A stretch of 35,410 nucleotides of DNA from an uncultured Oscillospiraceae bacterium (GCA_944382995.1 CALWOF010000008.1:1-35410); one strand, 5' to 3'. Positions 1 to 7,898 are shown, counted from the first letter of the stretch. Translations and numbers: made by a program. The notes: generated by a model not told the origin, from the sequence alone.

Positions 1-79
1 CGAACACGGCAGTTAAGCTCGTTCCTGCTGACAATACTTGGCTGGCGACGGCCCGGGAAGATAGGTAGCGCCAACACTG
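1..79 (+). rRNA. rrf: 5S ribosomal RNA, 3' part (5' end outside window)
   Basis: The window opens inside a 5S rRNA: the conserved segment GAACACGGCAGTTAAGCTC starts at base 2 and the 3' half follows. A U-tract terminator lies directly downstream, so this is probably the last gene of an rRNA operon. The 5' half is outside the window. Confidence 0.93.
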
Positions 80-80
80 A

Positions 81-109
81 AGAGACAGTCGAAAGGCTGT
101 CTCTTTTTT
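81..109 (+). terminator. rRNA operon terminator
   Basis: A 10-bp stem (AGAGACAGTC / GGCTGTCTCT, one G-T pair) closes a GAAA tetraloop and runs into five T residues. It sits right after the 5S rRNA. Confidence 0.9.
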
Positions 110-197
110 CTTGCCGTTTGGTGTGGAATTTTTCTGCAGAGCCTGATAAAATCACTATAGAAGGTCCTCAGGAAGACTGCCGGACAGGAGGGAGCCT

Positions 198-1028
198 ATG
201 GTCGATCCGAAAGACAAACAGCTTCGGCCGCCCATCCGCCGCAGCTGGCTGCGGCTCCGGCTGGGAAAGGCTTGGTACAGCGGCAGGCGGCATCTGCTCT
301 GGCTGTCGCCCCGGTTCCGCTGGGCAAAACGCCGACAGGCGGAGCGCCTGTCCTGTGTGCAGTTCTCCCATGCCACACCGTTGTACCGCCATCTGCGGGG
401 AGAGGATCAGATCCTTCAGGAGAACAAGGTGGCCAATCTCCGACTGGCGGCCGCCCGGCTGGACGGCATTGTGCTCCGGCCCGGCGAGACCTTCAGCTAT
501 TGGCGCCTGATCGGCAAGCCTACCCGCCGGAAAGGCTACAAGGAGGGTATGGTACTGTTCCTGGGCCGGATCGGCAGCGATGTGGGCGGTGGCCTCTGCC
601 AGCTGTCCAATCTCATCTTCTGGATGACGCTCCATACCCCGCTGACGGTGGTGGAGCGCTACCGGCACTCCCACGACGTCTTTCCGGACGCCAACCGGAC
701 CCAGCCCTTCGGCAGCGGTGCCACCTGCGCCTATCCTCACCGGGATCTGATGATCCGCAACGACACGGACCAGCCCTTCCAGCTCTGTGTCCGGGTGGGG
801 GAGCGGGAACTGGAGGGGGAATGGCGGGCCATAGCGCCCCCGCAGTTCCGCTATGAGATCGTGGAGCGGGACCACCGGATGGACCAGGGCTCCTGGGGCG
901 GCTATGTGCGGCACAACGAGCTGTACCGCAGGACCTATGACTGGAATGGACATCTGCTGGACGAGACGTTCCTCTTTGCCAACGACGCCATCATGATGTA
1001 CAGCCCCCTGCTTCCGGAGGAGTCCTGA
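198..1028 (+). CDS. VanW family protein
   Basis: A 276-aa protein with the VanW-type core. The diagnostic stretch DVGGGLCQLSNLI lies at residues 128-140, preceded by the PGETFSYWRLIG-type segment (residues 95-106). VanW proteins occur in some vancomycin-resistance clusters and widely elsewhere in Gram-positives; their biochemical role is unknown. No vanA/B/H/X/Y or two-component genes are nearby, so context does not suggest a resistance operon. The N-terminus is strongly basic (many Arg/Lys in the first 55 residues) with no convincing signal peptide. The ATG is preceded by GGAGGGAG at about 6-nt spacing. It lies between the rRNA terminator and a separately promoted small gene. Confidence 0.88.
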   Translation: MVDPKDKQLRPPIRRSWLRLRLGKAWYSGRRHLLWLSPRFRWAKRRQAERLSCVQFSHATPLYRHLRGEDQILQENKVANLRLAAARLDGIVLRPGETFSYWRLIGKPTRRKGYKEGMVLFLGRIGSDVGGGLCQLSNLIFWMTLHTPLTVVERYRHSHDVFPDANRTQPFGSGATCAYPHRDLMIRNDTDQPFQLCVRVGERELEGEWRAIAPPQFRYEIVERDHRMDQGSWGGYVRHNELYRRTYDWNGHLLDETFLFANDAIMMYSPLLPEES

Positions 1029-1036
1029 CAGCGGGC

Positions 1037-1065
1037 TTGTATTTCCGCGAAAACCGTGGTAGACT
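1037..1065 (+). promoter_or_regulatory. Sigma-A-type promoter
   Basis: TTGTAT, 17 bp, TAGACT, about 40 bp upstream of the small membrane protein gene at 1104. Confidence 0.5.
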
Positions 1066-1103
1066 GTGAACAATCTCATTGTGACCAAAGAGAGGTGCTT
1101 TTT

Positions 1104-1370
1104 ATGGATGCGAAAACTACGGGCATCGTTGCCTATATCACCTGGATCGGCCTGGTGCTGGCCTTTGTGCTGGGGGATCGGGAGGGCGCCAAGTTCCACC
1201 TGAACCAGGCCCTGGTCATCTGGCTGGCGGGTCTTCTGAGCTTTATTCCGTGTATCGGCTGGCTGTGGGGCATCTTCTGCTTCATCTGCGCGGTGATGGG
1301 CTTTATCTCCGCCGTCAATGGGGAGGAGAAGGCGGTGCCTCTGCTGGGCGGCATCCATCTGCTGAAGTGA
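1104..1370 (+). CDS. Small integral membrane protein (DUF4870/Tic20-like)
   Basis: An 88-aa hydrophobic protein with two to three predicted membrane segments (about residues 8-23, 35-55 and 56-72). The middle segment FHLNQALVIWL, with Phe-His-x-Asn-Gln before a helix, is typical of DUF4870/Tic20-like small membrane proteins. The function of these is unknown. The start was set at the ATG at 1104 because AGAGGTG lies 6 nt upstream. An in-frame GTG at 1056 would add 16 polar residues and overlap the promoter. It is followed by a hairpin that may partly terminate before the next membrane protein gene. Confidence 0.78.
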   Translation: MDAKTTGIVAYITWIGLVLAFVLGDREGAKFHLNQALVIWLAGLLSFIPCIGWLWGIFCFICAVMGFISAVNGEEKAVPLLGGIHLLK

Positions 1371-1380
1371 GAAAGGACCG

Positions 1381-1410
1381 GGACCGCGCACGGCGCGGTC
1401 CTGCTGTTTT
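1381..1410 (+). terminator. Possible terminator
   Basis: A 9-bp perfect stem GGACCGCGC / GCGCGGTCC with a 3-nt loop, then TGCTGTTTT. The T-tract is weak, so it may only attenuate transcription into the next gene. Confidence 0.55.
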
Positions 1411-1423
1411 GGGAGGGATCATC

Positions 1424-1834
1424 ATGCGGGGAGGCCCGATCACCGACCGGGAGGCGTATCCTGCGGCGTGGATCACCCTGGCGGCACTGGCGGCGGCCTT
1501 CCTCATCTGGTTCGCACTGGGAGAACCCACCGTCAGCCGCTGCTGGGTGTGGGAGCACTGGCACGTCTACTGCCCCGGCTGCGGCGGTACCCGGGCGCTG
1601 ATCGCCCTGGCCCACGCACAGCTGGGGACGGCGCTCCGGTATCATCCCCCGGTGGTCATCACGCTGGCGCTGGCGGGGGCGTACCTCCTGACCCAGACGG
1701 TGTGGCGCCTCCGGGGACGGCGGGGCTGGGCCCTCCATTACCGCCCCTGGTGGCCGGCGGCCATCGTGGGGCTGTTCCTGGTCAACTGTCTGGCGCGGAA
1801 CGTCCTGTGGCTGGGCTTTGGGATCGCCATGTGA
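1424..1834 (+). CDS. DUF2752 family membrane protein
   Basis: A 136-aa protein with the DUF2752 signature CPGCGGTRA at residues 50-58, plus membrane segments near residues 14-32, 73-92 and 110-130. The Cys-x-x-Cys followed by Gly-Gly-Thr-Arg is the family hallmark; no activity is established for the family as far as I know. The ATG at 1424 has GGGAGGG about 6 nt upstream; the longer in-frame reading from 1250 overlaps the preceding gene and was rejected. A GC-rich hairpin with a T6 tract follows. Confidence 0.87.
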   Translation: MRGGPITDREAYPAAWITLAALAAAFLIWFALGEPTVSRCWVWEHWHVYCPGCGGTRALIALAHAQLGTALRYHPPVVITLALAGAYLLTQTVWRLRGRRGWALHYRPWWPAAIVGLFLVNCLARNVLWLGFGIAM

Positions 1835-1841
1835 CCGGAAC

Positions 1842-1872
1842 GGCCGTCCGCACAGGGCGGCCGCACTTTTTT
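1842..1872 (+). terminator. Rho-independent terminator
   Basis: Stem GGCCGTCC / GGGCGGCC (8 bp, one G-T pair), loop GCACA, then GCAC and six T residues. It follows the DUF2752 gene. Confidence 0.65.
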
Positions 1873-1881
1873 GCGGGCAGC

Positions 1882-1912
1882 TGTAACACATCGGGCCCCT
1901 GGCGGGTCATAC
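1882..1912 (+). promoter_or_regulatory. Candidate ECF-type promoter of the sigma/anti-sigma pair
   Basis: TGTAACA at 1882-1888 and a TCATAC-like element at about 1907-1912 lie upstream of the ECF sigma gene. A -35 with an AAC core is typical of ECF promoters, which suggests autoregulation. This rests on a single sequence and is weak. Confidence 0.3.
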
Positions 1913-1940
1913 AGACAGAACAGGAGAGAGGGGGGAGGCC

Positions 1941-2435
1941 ATGGCGATACCGGAACAGGAGCGGGATCGGTTCTGCCGGGTGCTGCACGAACAGCGGACC
2001 AGCCTGTACCGGCTGGCCCTGAGCATCACCCGGGATCCCGCCGACGCCCAGGAGGCGGTGGCGGAGGCGGTCTGTCGGGCCTGCGAGCGGTTCCATCAGC
2101 TGCGGGAGCGGGACAAGCTGCCCCAGTGGCTGCTGCGGATCACCGCCAACGAATCCCGCCGGCTGTGCAAGAAGCGGGGCCGGACTGTGCCCCTGGAGAC
2201 CCTGGCCGCCGAGCCGGCGGACCCGGCCCAGGCGCTGCCGGACCTGTCGCTGTGGCAGGCGGTGCAGTCCCTGCCCCGGGATCAGCGGGAGGCGGTGGTG
2301 CTGTTCTACTACGAGGATCTGCCTGCGGAGGAGATCGCCCGGATCGTGGGCGCGTCGCCGGGGGCGGTGCGGGTCCGGCTGAGCCGGGCCCGGGCGAAGC
2401 TGCGGGAGCTGCTGAAGGAGGGAGAACATGGATGA
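1941..2435 (+). CDS. RNA polymerase sigma factor, sigma-70 ECF subfamily
   Basis: A 164-aa two-domain ECF sigma factor. Region 2 spans about residues 18-80, including LYRLALSITRDPADAQEAVAE for core binding and the -10 recognition helix. Region 4 spans about residues 105-158, with the helix-turn-helix EEIARIVGASPGAVRVRLSR. ECF factors redirect RNA polymerase to a small regulon in response to envelope or environmental signals, usually under a membrane anti-sigma factor. The next gene overlaps by 8 nt and encodes a single-pass membrane protein, so the two are probably a sigma/anti-sigma pair. The ATG has GAGGGGGGAGG just upstream. Confidence 0.93.
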   Translation: MAIPEQERDRFCRVLHEQRTSLYRLALSITRDPADAQEAVAEAVCRACERFHQLRERDKLPQWLLRITANESRRLCKKRGRTVPLETLAAEPADPAQALPDLSLWQAVQSLPRDQREAVVLFYYEDLPAEEIARIVGASPGAVRVRLSRARAKLRELLKEGEHG

Positions 2436-3348
2436 GCTGGATCAGGCCCTGCGGGCCATGGCGAAATGTGAAGCTTTTTCTCTGCCGCCGGCCTACGAGA
2501 CAGCCATGGACGGCCTGGAGGAGCAGGCCCGCCGGGGCACCCTGGCCAGACGGGGAAAACGGCGGTTGGGGCGGCGGATGCTGCTTCTGGCCGCCGCTGC
2601 GGCGGTGCTGCTGGCGGCGACGGCGGTGTCCATGGATTTCTGGAATGTCCGGGTGGAAGATGTTTTGGTGGGGCAGGAGGGTTCCAGCTATCGGGTAAAC
2701 GGAGAGATCCCCGTGATTCCCATAGAGAGATTTTCCGATGCGGTCACATCTGCTGTGGCGGAGGTCTCACAGAAAATGGCAGAACAGGATCCCATCTTGA
2801 ATTCCAGCCCGGGATATTGGTTCCGCACCTTTGACAGTTGGACAGACTGCGAGGAGTTCGTAGGGTTCCCGCTGGACAATCCTCTGGAGTTGACCGGCCT
2901 GTTGGAGACTGCCAACTATTCCGCGATTGCACAGAACGCAGAGAGCCTGGATGAAGAAAGCCGGCGTCATTGCGCAGTTGCCTTGCGTGGAAATACCGAA
3001 GGTGAGCTGCAGCACTTGACGGTGGATACCGGCTATCTCATGGGGGAGATCCGGATCCAAATGACGGTATCGCTTTATCCAGAGGGCAGCGGTATGGAGC
3101 CTGGAACAGGGGCCAGCTGGAACGGAGAAGCGGGCTTTGAGGTCACTTCCAGCGTGACGGGCGGAGGGATCCCATATACATTGGTGGCAACTGAGACTCC
3201 GAAAAACGATTACTACAATGACTTTTCCAGCGCAGATGCCTATTTTATTTTGGAGAATGGGCTTTATACCCTCCATGCCGTATCTCCGGGCAGGAACAGC
3301 GGAGCAGATGTGAAAGCCGCTCTGGAAGAATTGCTGGCTCTGTTTTGA
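2428..3348 (+). CDS. Single-pass membrane protein, probable anti-sigma/regulatory partner
   Basis: A 306-aa protein with an N-terminal cytoplasmic part (residues 1-50, basic before the membrane), one transmembrane helix (about 51-68) and a roughly 235-residue extracytoplasmic domain that I do not recognise. Gene overlap with the ECF sigma factor and this topology fit the RsiV/RsiX/DUF4179-like arrangement, in which the N-terminal region binds the sigma factor and the outer domain senses a signal. No zinc-binding HxxxCxxC anti-sigma motif is visible. The DNA for the outer domain (from about 2680) is visibly less GC-rich than the N-terminal part and neighbours, suggesting a domain swap or faster evolution. 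The product is assigned by context. Confidence 0.7.
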   Translation: MDELDQALRAMAKCEAFSLPPAYETAMDGLEEQARRGTLARRGKRRLGRRMLLLAAAAAVLLAATAVSMDFWNVRVEDVLVGQEGSSYRVNGEIPVIPIERFSDAVTSAVAEVSQKMAEQDPILNSSPGYWFRTFDSWTDCEEFVGFPLDNPLELTGLLETANYSAIAQNAESLDEESRRHCAVALRGNTEGELQHLTVDTGYLMGEIRIQMTVSLYPEGSGMEPGTGASWNGEAGFEVTSSVTGGGIPYTLVATETPKNDYYNDFSSADAYFILENGLYTLHAVSPGRNSGADVKAALEELLALF

Positions 3349-3368
3349 TCTGAACAGATTTACAAAAG

Positions 3369-3411
3369 AGACGCCCTGCGGAGGCATTGCCTCCGCGGGG
3401 CGTCTTCGTTT
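3369..3411. terminator. Bidirectional terminator between convergent genes
   Basis: A long near-perfect stem AGACGCCCTGCGGAGGCA / TGCCTCCGCGGGGCGTCT (about 17 bp) with TCGTTTT on the plus side and A-rich sequence on the other. It separates the anti-sigma-like gene from glyA. Confidence 0.85.
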
Positions 3412-3415
3412 TATC

Positions 3416-4669
3416 TCATGCCTGATACAGCGGGAACCGACTGCACAGCTCCGCCACCTCGCCGCGGACCTGGTCCACGTGGTCGGCGTAGTCATCCCGG
3501 GCCATCAGGCCCATCCATCGGGCGATCTCCACCATCTCCGGCTCCCGGAAGCCCCGGGTGGTGACAGCGGGAGTGCCCACCCGGATGCCGCTGGTGACGA
3601 AGGGCTTCTCCGGGTCGTTGGGGATGGTGTTCTTGTTGACGGTGATGCCCACCTGGTCCAGCCGCTGCTCGTAGGCCTTGCCGGTGAGGCCGAAGTGGCG
3701 GGTGTCCACCAGGATCAGGTGGTTGTCCGTGCCGCCGGAGACCAGCCGGAAGCCCTGCTTCACCAGCTCCTCCGCCAGGATGTGGGCATTGGACACCACC
3801 TGGAGGCCGTAAGCCCTGAACTCTGGCCGCAGGGCCTCGCCCAGACACACGGCCTTGGCTGCGATGATGTGCTCCAGCGGGCCGCCCTGGGTGCCGGGGA
3901 ACACGGCGGAGTTGATCTTCTTGAAGAGCTCGTCGTCGTTGCACAGGATCATGCCGCCCCGGGGGCCCCGCAGCGTCTTGTGGGTGGTGGTGGTCACCAC
4001 GTCCGCGCAGGGGATGGGGGAGGGGTGGACGCCGGCGGCCACGAGCCCCGCGATGTGGGCCATGTCCACCATCAGATACGCGCCCACCGCATCGGCGATC
4101 TCCCGGAACTTGGCGAAGTCGATGGTCCGGGGATAGGCGCTGGCGCCGGCCAGGATCAGCTTGGGGCGGCACTCCTTGGCAATGGCCATCACCTGGTCGT
4201 AATCGATGGTCTCCGTGCCGTCCGCCACGCCGTAGGGCACGATGTGGAAATACTTGCCGGAGATGTTCACCGGGCTGCCGTGGCTCAGATGGCCGCCGTG
4301 GGCCAGGTTCATGCTCAGCACCGTGTCGCCGGGCTGCAGCAGGGCGAAGAACACCGCCAGATTGGCGTTGGCCCCGGAGTGGGGCTGAACATTGGCGTGG
4401 GCACAGCCGAACAACTGACAGGCCCGCTGCCGGGCCAGATCCTCCGACACGTCCACGGCATAGCAGCCGCCGTAATACCGCTTGCCGGGATAGCCCTCGG
4501 CGTATTTGTTGGTGAGGCAGGTGCCCATGGCCAGCATGACCGCCTCGCTGACGATGTTTTCAGAGGCGATCAGCTCGATGTTGTGCTGCTCACGGTCAAA
4601 TTCCCCCTGGACGGCGGCGCCCAGTTCCGGGTCCGCCTGGGAGAGAAAGTGCATGATATCCTGGATCAT
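3416..4669 (-). CDS. glyA: Serine hydroxymethyltransferase
   Basis: A 417-aa PLP enzyme that interconverts serine + tetrahydrofolate with glycine + 5,10-methylene-THF, the main entry of one-carbon units. Length is normal for bacterial GlyA. Visible motifs: IELIASEN (residues 31-38), YPGKRYYGG (60-68), the VDMAHIAGL block (201-209) and the PLP-lysine block [16 protein letters not shown] with Lys231. The start at 4669 is supported by AAGGAGG about 10 nt upstream; the in-frame extension to 5125 runs over the promoter and the next gene. It has its own promoter and a short leader (about 50 nt) with no riboswitch seen. The 5-formyl-THF cyclo-ligase gene upstream on the same strand is functionally related but separated by a terminator. 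Confidence 0.97.
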   Translation of the reverse strand: MIQDIMHFLSQADPELGAAVQGEFDREQHNIELIASENIVSEAVMLAMGTCLTNKYAEGYPGKRYYGGCYAVDVSEDLARQRACQLFGCAHANVQPHSGANANLAVFFALLQPGDTVLSMNLAHGGHLSHGSPVNISGKYFHIVPYGVADGTETIDYDQVMAIAKECRPKLILAGASAYPRTIDFAKFREIADAVGAYLMVDMAHIAGLVAAGVHPSPIPCADVVTTTTHKTLRGPRGGMILCNDDELFKKINSAVFPGTQGGPLEHIIAAKAVCLGEALRPEFRAYGLQVVSNAHILAEELVKQGFRLVSGGTDNHLILVDTRHFGLTGKAYEQRLDQVGITVNKNTIPNDPEKPFVTSGIRVGTPAVTTRGFREPEMVEIARWMGLMARDDYADHVDQVRGEVAELCSRFPLYQA

Positions 4670-4727
4670 GGCAAGGAGCCTCCTTCGTGTGCCCGGCCTT
4701 TTTCCGGGAGGATATGAAGATGGTTCC

Positions 4728-4756
4728 AGCTTACCAGACAGGACGGGGACTGTCAA
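4728..4756 (-). promoter_or_regulatory. glyA promoter
   Basis: On the minus strand TTGACA, 17 bp, TAAGCT, about 60 bp upstream of the glyA start. Confidence 0.7.
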
Positions 4757-4860
4757 GAAAGGACAAGGTAATACCTTCACAAAATATGGGAAACAGCACG
4801 GGGATTTTTTGACGATTTTGTGGAAGCGCGCTCTGCCGCGGGAGAAACAGCCGCAAAAGC

Positions 4861-4893
4861 GGCCGGAGGCCGCCTCAGGGGCGGCCTCCGGCC
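4861..4893 (-). terminator. Terminator of the dinB/5-FCL operon
   Basis: A perfect 14-bp stem GGCCGGAGGCCGCC / GGCGGCCTCCGGCC with a 5-nt loop; CTTTTGC follows on the minus strand. It lies just downstream of the cyclo-ligase gene. Confidence 0.75.
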
Positions 4894-4913
4894 CGCGGAT
4901 TTTTGCGCTCCGG

Positions 4914-5501
4914 TCACTCCGGCCGGGCGGGAGTACCGTCCTCGAAGAGGCCGGCCTCTGTGATGACCCAGGGGATGGGGCAGTCGTGGAGATCGAAGGG
5001 GATCTCCTGGCGCAGCAGCCGCTCCCGGCACACCAGCACTGCAGCTCCCCGGTAGTGGGCCAGGAAGCGGTCGTAGTAGCCGCCGCCCCTGCCCAGCCGA
5101 CGGCCCTCCCGGCTGCAGGTGACACAGGGGATCACAGCCAGATCCGTCTGGTCCGGGGAGAGGGCGGGGCTGTCCGCCGGCGGCTCCAGGATGCCATATG
5201 CGCCGGGGACGAGCTCCTTCAGGTCCCGGACCGCCCGCAGCTCCATGGTGCCGGGGCCGGTGCACAGGGGGACGCACAGCGTCTTTCCGTCGGCGAGGGC
5301 CTGCTCCAGAATGGGGCGGGTGTCGATTTCCCGGCCGGCGCCCACAAAGCAGAACACCGCGCCGGCGCTCTGATACTCCGGCAGGGACAGCACATGGGCC
5401 GCGATGGCCCGGTCCGCCGCCGCCCGGTACCGGGGGGACAGCCCGGCGGCCAGCTGCCGGATGGACGCCCGCAGCGCCTGCTTTTCCTGATCTCTTGTCA
5501 T
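4914..5501 (-). CDS. 5-formyltetrahydrofolate cyclo-ligase
   Basis: A 195-aa cytosolic enzyme of the 5-FCL/MTHFS family, which uses ATP to turn 5-formyl-THF into 5,10-methenyl-THF. The family signature is clear: [15 protein letters not shown] at residues 133-147 (ATP/phosphate binding) and the C-terminal [12 protein letters not shown] segment. Its ATG overlaps the dinB stop codon (ATGA), so it is translationally coupled to dinB and should share dinB's LexA-type promoter. That would be an unusual expression setting for a folate salvage enzyme. glyA, using the same cofactor pool, is the next gene downstream. Confidence 0.95.
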   Translation of the reverse strand: MTRDQEKQALRASIRQLAAGLSPRYRAAADRAIAAHVLSLPEYQSAGAVFCFVGAGREIDTRPILEQALADGKTLCVPLCTGPGTMELRAVRDLKELVPGAYGILEPPADSPALSPDQTDLAVIPCVTCSREGRRLGRGGGYYDRFLAHYRGAAVLVCRERLLRQEIPFDLHDCPIPWVITEAGLFEDGTPARPE

Positions 5502-6715
5502 GGCAGAGGGTCCTCCTCTTTCTTCTCAGGGCGGGCCGCGCCATAGGTGATGGCGTCAGCCCCGTATTTTCCCCGGAGGCGGTCCATGGCCGCCTCGAGC
5601 TTCTCCAGCTTTTCCTTTTTGGGCGCCGCCCCGGCGGTGAACAGGTCCACCTGCTCATAGGCCTCGCCGGCGGGGACCAGGTGGATGGCCGTTACCGTCA
5701 GGGCCCGGATGGGGGACGGGGGCCTCCACAGCTGGTCTGTCAGGACCATGGCGGCATCCGTCAGCTCCCGGATCAGGTGGGTGGGGGCGGGCAGCTGGGT
5801 CTGGCGGGAGCGGTCGTGGAACTGGGGGTCCCGCACCGTCACCTGGAGGCCGCCGGCGTACAGCCCGGCCCGCCGCAGGCGGGTGGCCACGGAGTCCGTC
5901 AGCACCGCGATGCCGCCCCGGACCTGCGCCCGCGTGGTGAGGTTCTGGGGGAAGGTGGTGCCGTTGCCCACGGACTTCACCATCTCCGCGTCGTACCGGG
6001 AGCGGACCGGGTCTGCGTCCAGGCCGTTGGCGTAGTCGTGGAGCTGGGTGCCCATCTTGCCCATCATGGTCTCCAGGGCCTCTTTTTTGCAGGCGGCCAG
6101 CTCCCCGATGGTGCGGATGCCGAACTGGGCGAGCAGCTTCTGCGCCGCGCCGCCCACATACAGCAGCGCCCCCACCGGCAGCGGCCAGACGATGTCCCGC
6201 CAGTTCTCCCGGGAGATGACGGTGGTGGCGTCGGGCTTTTTGTAGTCGCTGCCCAGCTTGGCGAACACCTTGTTGAAGGAGACGCCCACCGAGAGGGTCA
6301 GCCCCATCTCCCGCTTCATCCGCTCCCGCAGCCGGTCCGCCACGGCCCGGGCGTCCCCGCCCAGCAGGTGGAGGGTGTGGGTGATGTCCAGCCAGCTCTC
6401 GTCGATGCCGAAGGGCTCCACCAGATCCGTGTACTGGTCGTAGATGGCGTTGACCTGTTTGGAGATCTGCCGGTACAGATCGTGGTGAGGCGGCAGCAGC
6501 ACCAGTCCCGGGCACTTCTTCTTCGCCTGCCAGATGGTCTCCGCCGTCTGGACGCCGTATTTCTTGGCCGGCTCGTTCTTGGCCAGGATGATGCCGTGGC
6601 GGGAGGAGGGGTCTCCGCAGACGGCCACAGGCACGTCCCGCAGTTCCGGCCGGTCCCGCAGCTCCACGGAGGCGTAAAAGCTGTTGAGATCGCAGTGGAG
6701 AATGATCCGGTCCAT
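5498..6715 (-). CDS. dinB: DNA polymerase IV (Y-family translesion polymerase)
   Basis: A 405-aa Y-family polymerase, which copies damaged templates without proofreading. The catalytic carboxylates are visible: LHCDLNSFYASVE (Asp9) and GIDESWLD (Asp105, Glu106). Palm, fingers, thumb and little-finger regions follow in the usual order, and the length is slightly above E. coli DinB. The ATG at 6715 is preceded by GGAAAGGAGG. The promoter overlaps a LexA-like box, so SOS induction is expected. The 3' end overlaps the 5-formyl-THF cyclo-ligase gene by 4 nt. Confidence 0.95.
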   Translation of the reverse strand: MDRIILHCDLNSFYASVELRDRPELRDVPVAVCGDPSSRHGIILAKNEPAKKYGVQTAETIWQAKKKCPGLVLLPPHHDLYRQISKQVNAIYDQYTDLVEPFGIDESWLDITHTLHLLGGDARAVADRLRERMKREMGLTLSVGVSFNKVFAKLGSDYKKPDATTVISRENWRDIVWPLPVGALLYVGGAAQKLLAQFGIRTIGELAACKKEALETMMGKMGTQLHDYANGLDADPVRSRYDAEMVKSVGNGTTFPQNLTTRAQVRGGIAVLTDSVATRLRRAGLYAGGLQVTVRDPQFHDRSRQTQLPAPTHLIRELTDAAMVLTDQLWRPPSPIRALTVTAIHLVPAGEAYEQVDLFTAGAAPKKEKLEKLEAAMDRLRGKYGADAITYGAARPEKKEEDPLP

Positions 6716-6738
6716 GGCCCCGCCTCCTTTCCGCCTCT

Positions 6739-6766
6739 ATCATAGCACATCTGTTCGCCTTTGAAA
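6739..6766 (-). promoter_or_regulatory. dinB promoter with LexA (SOS) box
   Basis: On the minus strand, TTTCAA (6761-6766), 16 bp, TATGAT (6739-6744). Between and overlapping them is CGAACAGATGTGCT (6744-6757), matching the Bacillus-type LexA consensus CGAACRNRYGTTYG at about 12 of 14 positions. Its placement over the spacer fits repression by LexA. The second half-site is imperfect. Confidence 0.7.
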
Positions 6767-6794
6767 AGAGCGGAGAGGACGGGAACAAAAAGCC

Positions 6795-6819
6795 GGCGCG
6801 GGGAATTCTTCCCCGCGCC
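6795..6819 (-). terminator. ribU terminator
   Basis: Perfect 11-bp stem GGCGCGGGGAA / TTCCCCGCGCC with a 3-nt loop; on the minus strand it is followed by GGCTTTTTG. Confidence 0.85.
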
Positions 6820-6836
6820 AGTCGGCATTTTTGATC

Positions 6837-7541
6837 TTACAGGATGCCCATCAGCACCAGGGCGAAGGTGACGCAGGTGGCCAGCAGGGCGGCGCCGAAG
6901 AGCAGGTAGCCGGCGCTGAGCCGGCCCGTTCCCTGGGCGGGGACGTGGGACGCCGGCGCCAGGTGGGCCTTCCGCAGGGCGGTGACCACCGGCTTGTAGA
7001 TCAGCAGGATCAGCGCCATGTTCAGCCCGCCCTTCACCAGGTTGAAGGGGAGGAAGAGGGTGGGCAGCAGGGCGGCGATCTGCGCCCGGCTGAAGTCCGT
7101 CATGTACAGGGGGGTGATCAGGTAGTTCCACAGCAGCATCACCGCCGTCAGCACCGCGACGCCTGCGGCCAGGCTGATGACGGCACCCTTTTTCGTGTGG
7201 AATTTCGTGTACACGAAGGAGGCGGTGCAGGTGAAGGCGCAGGTGGCCAGCATGTTCATGATGCAGCCGATGATGCCGGTGTCGGAGTAGGTGAGCATCT
7301 CCAGCACCGCCACGGCGATGGAGATCACCGCGGCGGACAGGGGCCCAAATAGGAAGCCGCCGATGCAGATGACCGTGTCCTTCAGATCTAACTGGAGGAA
7401 GCCGGACACCTGGGGCAGCATCTTGCTGAGGACCATCACCACGTAGGCGATGGCGGTCAGCATGGCCAGGGTGGTGAGGAACCGGGTGGACATCCGGGCG
7501 CGGGCGCCGGATTTGATGGCGCTGACATTGGGTTCGGACAT
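6837..7541 (-). CDS. ribU: Riboflavin ECF transporter, substrate-binding S component (RibU-like)
   Basis: A 234-aa integral membrane protein with about six hydrophobic segments and the S-component architecture of energy-coupling-factor transporters (N-terminal TRFLTTLAMLTAIAYVVM, then the DLKDTVICIGGFLFGPLSA segment). RibU binds riboflavin and is powered by the shared EcfA/A'/T module, not encoded here. The substrate call is strengthened by an FMN riboswitch in the leader. The start at 7541 follows AAGGAG at about 9 nt; the in-frame extension to 7655 runs into the riboswitch and was rejected. The C-terminal 40 residues hold a polar linker and an extra hydrophobic helix. Confidence 0.92.
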   Translation of the reverse strand: MSEPNVSAIKSGARARMSTRFLTTLAMLTAIAYVVMVLSKMLPQVSGFLQLDLKDTVICIGGFLFGPLSAAVISIAVAVLEMLTYSDTGIIGCIMNMLATCAFTCTASFVYTKFHTKKGAVISLAAGVAVLTAVMLLWNYLITPLYMTDFSRAQIAALLPTLFLPFNLVKGGLNMALILLIYKPVVTALRKAHLAPASHVPAQGTGRLSAGYLLFGAALLATCVTFALVLMGIL

Positions 7542-7643
7542 AAAAACACACTCCTTATCTGTTTGAAAACACCCTGGACGCTTTGACTTCTCCAAGGTGA
7601 ACAAACAGCAGGGAGCGTTCTGAACGCGGCCGCGCCGTTCCAC

Positions 7644-7760
7644 ATCTTCTTCCATCCAGACTGTGACTGTTGGTCCCGGAGTTGCGCCGGGTCAGCGGAC
7701 GCCGAAGGCGCCCGGTCGCGGACTGTACCGCCAGTGGGGACTTGCACCCCGCCCTGAAGA
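7644..7760 (-). ncRNA. FMN riboswitch (RFN element)
   Basis: Read on the minus strand, the leader carries the conserved RFN blocks in order: TCTTCAGGGCGGGGTG, then CAAGTCCCCACTGGCGGT, ACAGTCCGCGA, a variable stem-loop, ACCCGGCGCAACTCCGGG, and the closing ACAGTCTGGATGGAAGAAGA. The outer helix (TCTTC / GAAGA) closes. About 100 nt separate the aptamer from the ribU ATG, room for an expression platform; I could not fold a clear terminator there. FMN binding normally shuts off riboflavin uptake. Confidence 0.95.
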
Positions 7761-7788
7761 CAAAGTGATTCAGTTGTTTTCTGGGAAC

Positions 7789-7817
7789 AGTATACGACGG
7801 CCGCCGGAAAAATGCAA
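7789..7817 (-). promoter_or_regulatory. ribU promoter
   Basis: On the minus strand TTGCAT, 17 bp, TATACT, directly upstream of the FMN riboswitch. It is back-to-back with the SLOG gene promoter. Confidence 0.8.
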
Positions 7818-7837
7818 CCCCTTTTTCCGCTTTTCCC

Positions 7838-7866
7838 TTTACAAAAAAGAACGCCTGTTCTATACT
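7838..7866 (+). promoter_or_regulatory. Promoter of the SLOG-family gene
   Basis: TTTACA, 17 bp, TATACT, ending about 33 bp upstream of the ATG at 7899. Confidence 0.75.
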
Positions 7867-7898
7867 GGACCCATGACGGGAGAGAGGGGGAGAGGACC

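Noticed and set aside
198..1028. Vancomycin-resistance operon around vanW
   Set aside because: No ligase, dehydrogenase, dipeptidase or two-component genes are nearby; VanW-domain proteins are common outside resistance clusters.
168..1391. Long minus-strand open frame opposite the VanW and small membrane protein genes
   Set aside because: It spans two genes and an intergenic region on the other strand, has no ribosome binding site and a composition typical of antisense reading in GC-rich DNA.
4670..4760. Possible riboswitch in the glyA leader
   Set aside because: The transcript leader is only about 50 nt and shows no glycine, THF or SAM aptamer pattern.
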